A stretch of 14,818 nt of DNA, taken from positions 1 to 14,818 of the forward strand of contig DATLFI010000220.1 in NCBI GenBank assembly GCA_035524895.1. Reading direction: 5' to 3'. Shown piece after piece: positions 12,330 to 14,818 of this stretch (positions are counted from its first letter, which is position 1; every line of letters starts with the position of its first letter). The stretch comes from DATLFI01 sp035524895. GTDB taxonomy: Bacteria; Acidobacteriota; Thermoanaerobaculia; Multivoradales; Multivoraceae. Made by a program: the position numbers and the translations under genes. The notes beneath the pieces were generated by a model, which saw nothing but the letters and a program-made list of their open reading frames with translations, did no database searches and was not told the DNA's origin.

Positions 12330-14048
12330 ATGGACAATCGGCTCGGAGAGCTCCTCGTCAAGGCGGGCCTCGTCACCAGCGAGCAGCTAGCCGAAGCGAC
12401 CGCCGCCCAACGCAACAAGGGCGGGCGGGTGGGCAGCCACCTGGTGAACCTCGGACATCTCGAGGAGAACCAGCTAGTCGACTTCCTGTCGCGCCACTTC
12501 GGCGTGCCGTCGGTCGACATGCGGAGCATCGAGATCGACGACGCGGTGCTCAACATCATCCCGGCGGATGTTGCCCGCAAGTACACGGTGCTGCCGGTTT
12601 CGAAGACCGGGGCTCGGGTCACGATCGCGATGATCGACCCGACCAACGTCTTCGCGATGGACGACATCAAGTTCATGACCGGCTACGACGTCGAGCCGGT
12701 GGTCGCGTCCGAGCCGGCGCTCCGCGCGGCGATCGACCGCTACTACGGCTCGACGCACGCGGTCGAGCTCAAGCGAGTGATGGACTCGCTCGAGGGCCAG
12801 GCCGAGCAGGATCTCGAGGTTCTCGAGGAAGAGGAGGAGGTCGATCTCGAAGCGCTCGAGGAGGATGCCGAAGACGCGCCCGTGGTGCGCCTGGTCAACA
12901 TCATCATGACCGACGCGATCAAGCGCGGCGCCTCCGACATCCACATCGAGCCGTACGAGAAGGACCTGCGGGTCCGCTACCGCATCGACGGCGTGCTCTA
13001 CGAGATGATGACCCCGCCGCTCAAGCTCAAAGAGGCGATCATCTCGCGCACCAAGATCATGGCCAAGCTGGACATCGCCGAAAGGCGATTGCCACAGGAC
13101 GGTCGCATCAAGATCAAGACCCGCGTGTTCGGGCGCGTCAAGGACCTGGACTTCCGCGTCTCTGTCCTGCCGACGCTGTATGGCGAGAAGATCGTGCTGC
13201 GCCTCCTCGACAAGGACAACTTGAACCTCGACTTGACGAAGCTCGGTTTCGAGTCGGAATCGCTTCGGGTGTTCGAGAACGCGATCTTGCAGCCTTACGG
13301 CATGGTGCTGGTGACGGGGCCGACGGGATCCGGCAAGACCAATACGCTCTATTCCGCTCTGTCGCGGCTCAACAACCCAGACGTCAACATCCTGACCGCC
13401 GAGGATCCGGTCGAGTTCAACCTCCACGGCGTCAACCAGGTGCAGATGAAGGAGCAGATCGGCCTCAACTTCGCGGCCGCTCTACGCTCGTTCCTGCGGC
13501 AGGATCCCGACATCATCCTGGTCGGCGAGATCCGCGACTTCGAGACGGGGGAGGTCGCGATCAAGGCCGCGATGACCGGACACCTCGTGCTCTCGACGCT
13601 ACACACCAACGACGCTCCGTCCACGGTCAACCGCCTGATGAACATGGGTGTGGAGCCCTTCTTGGTGGCCACCTCGGTGCACTGCGTGGTGGCACAGCGA
13701 CTGGTGCGCAGGATCTGCCGGAGCTGCAAGGAGCCGGTCCAGAGCAGTCCTGCGGCGCTGATGAACATCGGATTCAGCGAGGCCGAGGCGTCGACCCTCC
13801 AGCTCTTCCGCGGCCGCGGCTGCGACCGCTGCAGCAACACTGGCTACAAGGGTCGCACGGGTTTGTACGAGGTCATGGCGATCGGCGAGGAGGTCCGAGA
13901 GCTGATCTTGGCGGGAGCGAGCGCCTACGAGCTACGACAGAAGGCGCTCCAGCAGGGGATGTTGTCGCTGCGCCACTCGGGGCTCGACAAGATCCGCGGC
14001 GGCGTCACTTCGGTCGAAGAGGTGATGCGGGAAACGGTATCGCAGTGA
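12330..14048 (+). CDS. pilB: Type IV pilus assembly / secretion ATPase PilB (572 aa)
   Basis: This cytoplasmic hexameric ATPase powers pilin extraction and pilus extension. An N-terminal MshEN/GspE-N domain lies at ~1-140 (LGELLVKAGLVTSEQLAEA). An acidic linker, rich in Glu, follows at ~158-183. The ATPase core has Walker A GPTGSGKT (330-337), the Asp box around AEDPVE (357-362), Walker B DIILVGEIRD (394-403) and the His box TGHLVLSTLHTNDAP (416-430). The zinc tetracysteine is C463/C466 and C498/C501. The length and four-Cys module match PilB/GspE; PilT lacks the long N-terminus. No other pilus gene is present to separate PilB from GspE with certainty, but the sequence style favours PilB. It is followed 13 nt later by the adenosyltransferase gene, an unrelated function likely just sharing the transcript. 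Confidence 0.93.
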   Translation: MDNRLGELLVKAGLVTSEQLAEATAAQRNKGGRVGSHLVNLGHLEENQLVDFLSRHFGVPSVDMRSIEIDDAVLNIIPADVARKYTVLPVSKTGARVTIAMIDPTNVFAMDDIKFMTGYDVEPVVASEPALRAAIDRYYGSTHAVELKRVMDSLEGQAEQDLEVLEEEEEVDLEALEEDAEDAPVVRLVNIIMTDAIKRGASDIHIEPYEKDLRVRYRIDGVLYEMMTPPLKLKEAIISRTKIMAKLDIAERRLPQDGRIKIKTRVFGRVKDLDFRVSVLPTLYGEKIVLRLLDKDNLNLDLTKLGFESESLRVFENAILQPYGMVLVTGPTGSGKTNTLYSALSRLNNPDVNILTAEDPVEFNLHGVNQVQMKEQIGLNFAAALRSFLRQDPDIILVGEIRDFETGEVAIKAAMTGHLVLSTLHTNDAPSTVNRLMNMGVEPFLVATSVHCVVAQRLVRRICRSCKEPVQSSPAALMNIGFSEAEASTLQLFRGRGCDRCSNTGYKGRTGLYEVMAIGEEVRELILAGASAYELRQKALQQGMLSLRHSGLDKIRGGVTSVEEVMRETVSQ

Positions 14049-14061
14049 GCGCGCGCGTCGC

Positions 14062-14628
14062 ATGCCTCGAATCACGCGTGTCTACACCCGCACCGGCGAC
14101 GACGGCACCACCGCGCTAGCGACCGGCGAGAGGGTGCCGAAGGACTCGCTGCGGGTGCAGGTCTGCGGCACGATCGACGAGCTGAGCTCCCACGTCGGCG
14201 TCGCGCTCGCTCAGCGCATCAGCGGGCGACTCGCACCCGAGCTTCGACGGATCCAGAACGATCTCTTCCACCTCGGCGCCGAGTTGGCGACGCCGCAGGC
14301 CCCTGGCGACGCGGCGCCGCGCGGACCGGTGATCGAGGATCGACACGCGGCCGCGCTCGAGCAGCTGATGGACGCGCTGGGCGAGGGGCTCTCACCCCTC
14401 GAGAATTTCGTGCTTCCGGGCGGCTCGCCGCCGGCTGCGCAGCTCCACGTGGCCCGCACTGTTTGCCGCCGTGCCGAGCGCGAGCTGGTCCGTCTCGCGC
14501 GTGAAGAGGCGGTCGCGGGACCGAACCTGCGATATCTCAACCGGCTGTCCGATGCCCTGTTCGTGATGGCCCGCTTCGAGAACGTCGAGGCTGGATGCAC
14601 CGACGTCCTCTGGGACAGTCGCGCCTGA
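14062..14628 (+). CDS. pduO: PduO-type ATP:cob(I)alamin adenosyltransferase (188 aa)
   Basis: It transfers the 5'-deoxyadenosyl group of ATP to reduced corrinoid, making adenosylcobalamin. The N-terminal ATP-binding motif is YTRTGDDGTTAL (8-19). The conserved GTIDELSSHVG segment (36-46) follows, then LHVARTVCRRAERELVRL (128-145) and RYLNRLSDALFVMAR (157-171), all signatures of the trimeric five-helix-bundle PduO/MMAB family. It is about the length of a stand-alone enzyme and looks complete. It starts at ATG 14062, 13 nt after the pilB stop, with no obvious ribosome-binding site, so it is probably co-transcribed. No cobalamin-dependent enzyme is in view. Its TGA stop is copied in the tandem array that follows. 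Confidence 0.94.
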   Translation: MPRITRVYTRTGDDGTTALATGERVPKDSLRVQVCGTIDELSSHVGVALAQRISGRLAPELRRIQNDLFHLGAELATPQAPGDAAPRGPVIEDRHAAALEQLMDALGEGLSPLENFVLPGGSPPAAQLHVARTVCRRAERELVRLAREEAVAGPNLRYLNRLSDALFVMARFENVEAGCTDVLWDSRA

Positions 14629-14682
14629 GGGCCGCGCCTGAGGGCCGCGCCTGAGGGCCGCGGCCTGGGGGCCGCGCCCTAG
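14620..14682. repeat. 13-bp tandem array that copies the adenosyltransferase stop codon
   Basis: CGCGCCTGAGGGC occurs three times perfectly (14620-14632, 14633-14645, 14646-14658). A 14-nt degenerate copy (14659-14672) and a partial CGCGCCCTAG copy (14673-14682) follow. The first copy covers the real TGA stop (14626-14628). A 10-bp palindrome GGCCGCGGCC lies at 14656-14665. There is no U-run, so it is not an intrinsic terminator of the usual kind. Confidence 0.96.
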
Positions 14683-14816
14683 CAGCCCGTGGTGAAACCC
14701 GCGTGAGGCTGCGCGCGGGGATCTGCGGTCGCTGGCAAGGCGTGGCCGACGAACGCGATGCGGTGCCATCGTGCAGGAGGCCCAACGCAGCCAGCGGCCG
14801 CAAACCCCCGCGCCCA
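14679..14816 (-). CDS. Possible C-terminal end of a convergent gene, cut by the window edge
   Basis: A minus-strand frame open from the right edge ends at TAG (14681-14679), inside the degenerate end of the tandem array. It gives 45 residues ending HAGFTTGC. GC-rich third positions are compatible with coding, but a plus-strand frame over the same bases looks about equally plausible. I do not recognise the product. The arrangement would mirror the convergent gene pair at 5600-5631. Confidence 0.25.
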   Translation of the reverse strand, partial: WARGFAAAGCVGPPARWHRIAFVGHALPATADPRAQPHAGFTTGC

Positions 14817-14818
14817 AA

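Noticed and set aside
12194..14119. Plus-strand open frame of 641 codons overlapping pilB in another frame
   Set aside because: The product is Arg/Gly/Ala-rich low complexity, as expected for a shifted frame of GC-rich DNA. The pilB frame has all its family motifs.
14620..14682. Intrinsic terminator after the adenosyltransferase gene
   Set aside because: The array has direct rather than inverted repeats, apart from one 10-bp palindrome without a loop, and no U-tract follows.

Overview
This is a GC-rich stretch of about 14.8 kb that looks like core chromosome of a Gram-negative (diderm), mostly aerobic-type bacterium. ADP-heptose (LPS core) genes, a type IV pilus ATPase and an outer-membrane-type M23 endopeptidase point to a diderm envelope. 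The secreted FG-GAP/VCBS protein, the F-type c subunit with a cleavable-looking signal peptide, and the small secreted protein at the left edge recall Acidobacteriota (Thermoanaerobaculia-like) or deltaproteobacterial genomes. That placement is inference from family flavour, not a database result. I see no tRNA, rRNA, CRISPR array, transposase, integrase or phage gene.

Layout. Positions 1-2818 carry two minus-strand genes for exported proteins: a truncated secreted protein at the left edge and a seven-motif FG-GAP/VCBS protein. A 421-bp divergent spacer follows. Positions 3240-5601 hold a plus-strand pair, a TPR protein and an exported beta-rich protein containing three copies of the peptide SARAH(I/V)VEVG. 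This pair converges on a minus-strand M23 peptidoglycan endopeptidase (5625-6923). Positions 7243-8244 hold a minus-strand ECF sigma factor followed by a small zinc-finger anti-sigma candidate. Positions 8584-10534 are the membrane-sector ATP synthase genes atpZ-atpI-atpB-atpE, closed by an intrinsic terminator. No atpF (b subunit) gene and no F1 genes follow, so the rest of the complex must be encoded elsewhere. Divergent from these, on the plus strand, are hldA and hldC (rfaE1/rfaE2 as two overlapping genes), then pilB and a PduO-type cobalamin adenosyltransferase.

How the genes fit together. Most of the window serves the cell envelope: peptidoglycan cleavage, LPS heptose supply, pilus assembly, exported beta-propeller-type proteins and a probably envelope- or redox-responsive sigma/anti-sigma pair. 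The proton or sodium channel of ATP synthase sits among them.

The most striking sequence-level signal is a series of short head-to-tail duplications. Inside genes the units are 6, 12, 15 or 18 bp, all multiples of three. In spacers or across stop codons they are 9, 10, 13 and 16 bp. The most unusual protein is the SARAHIVEVG-repeat protein at 4177-5601, which I cannot assign to a known family.
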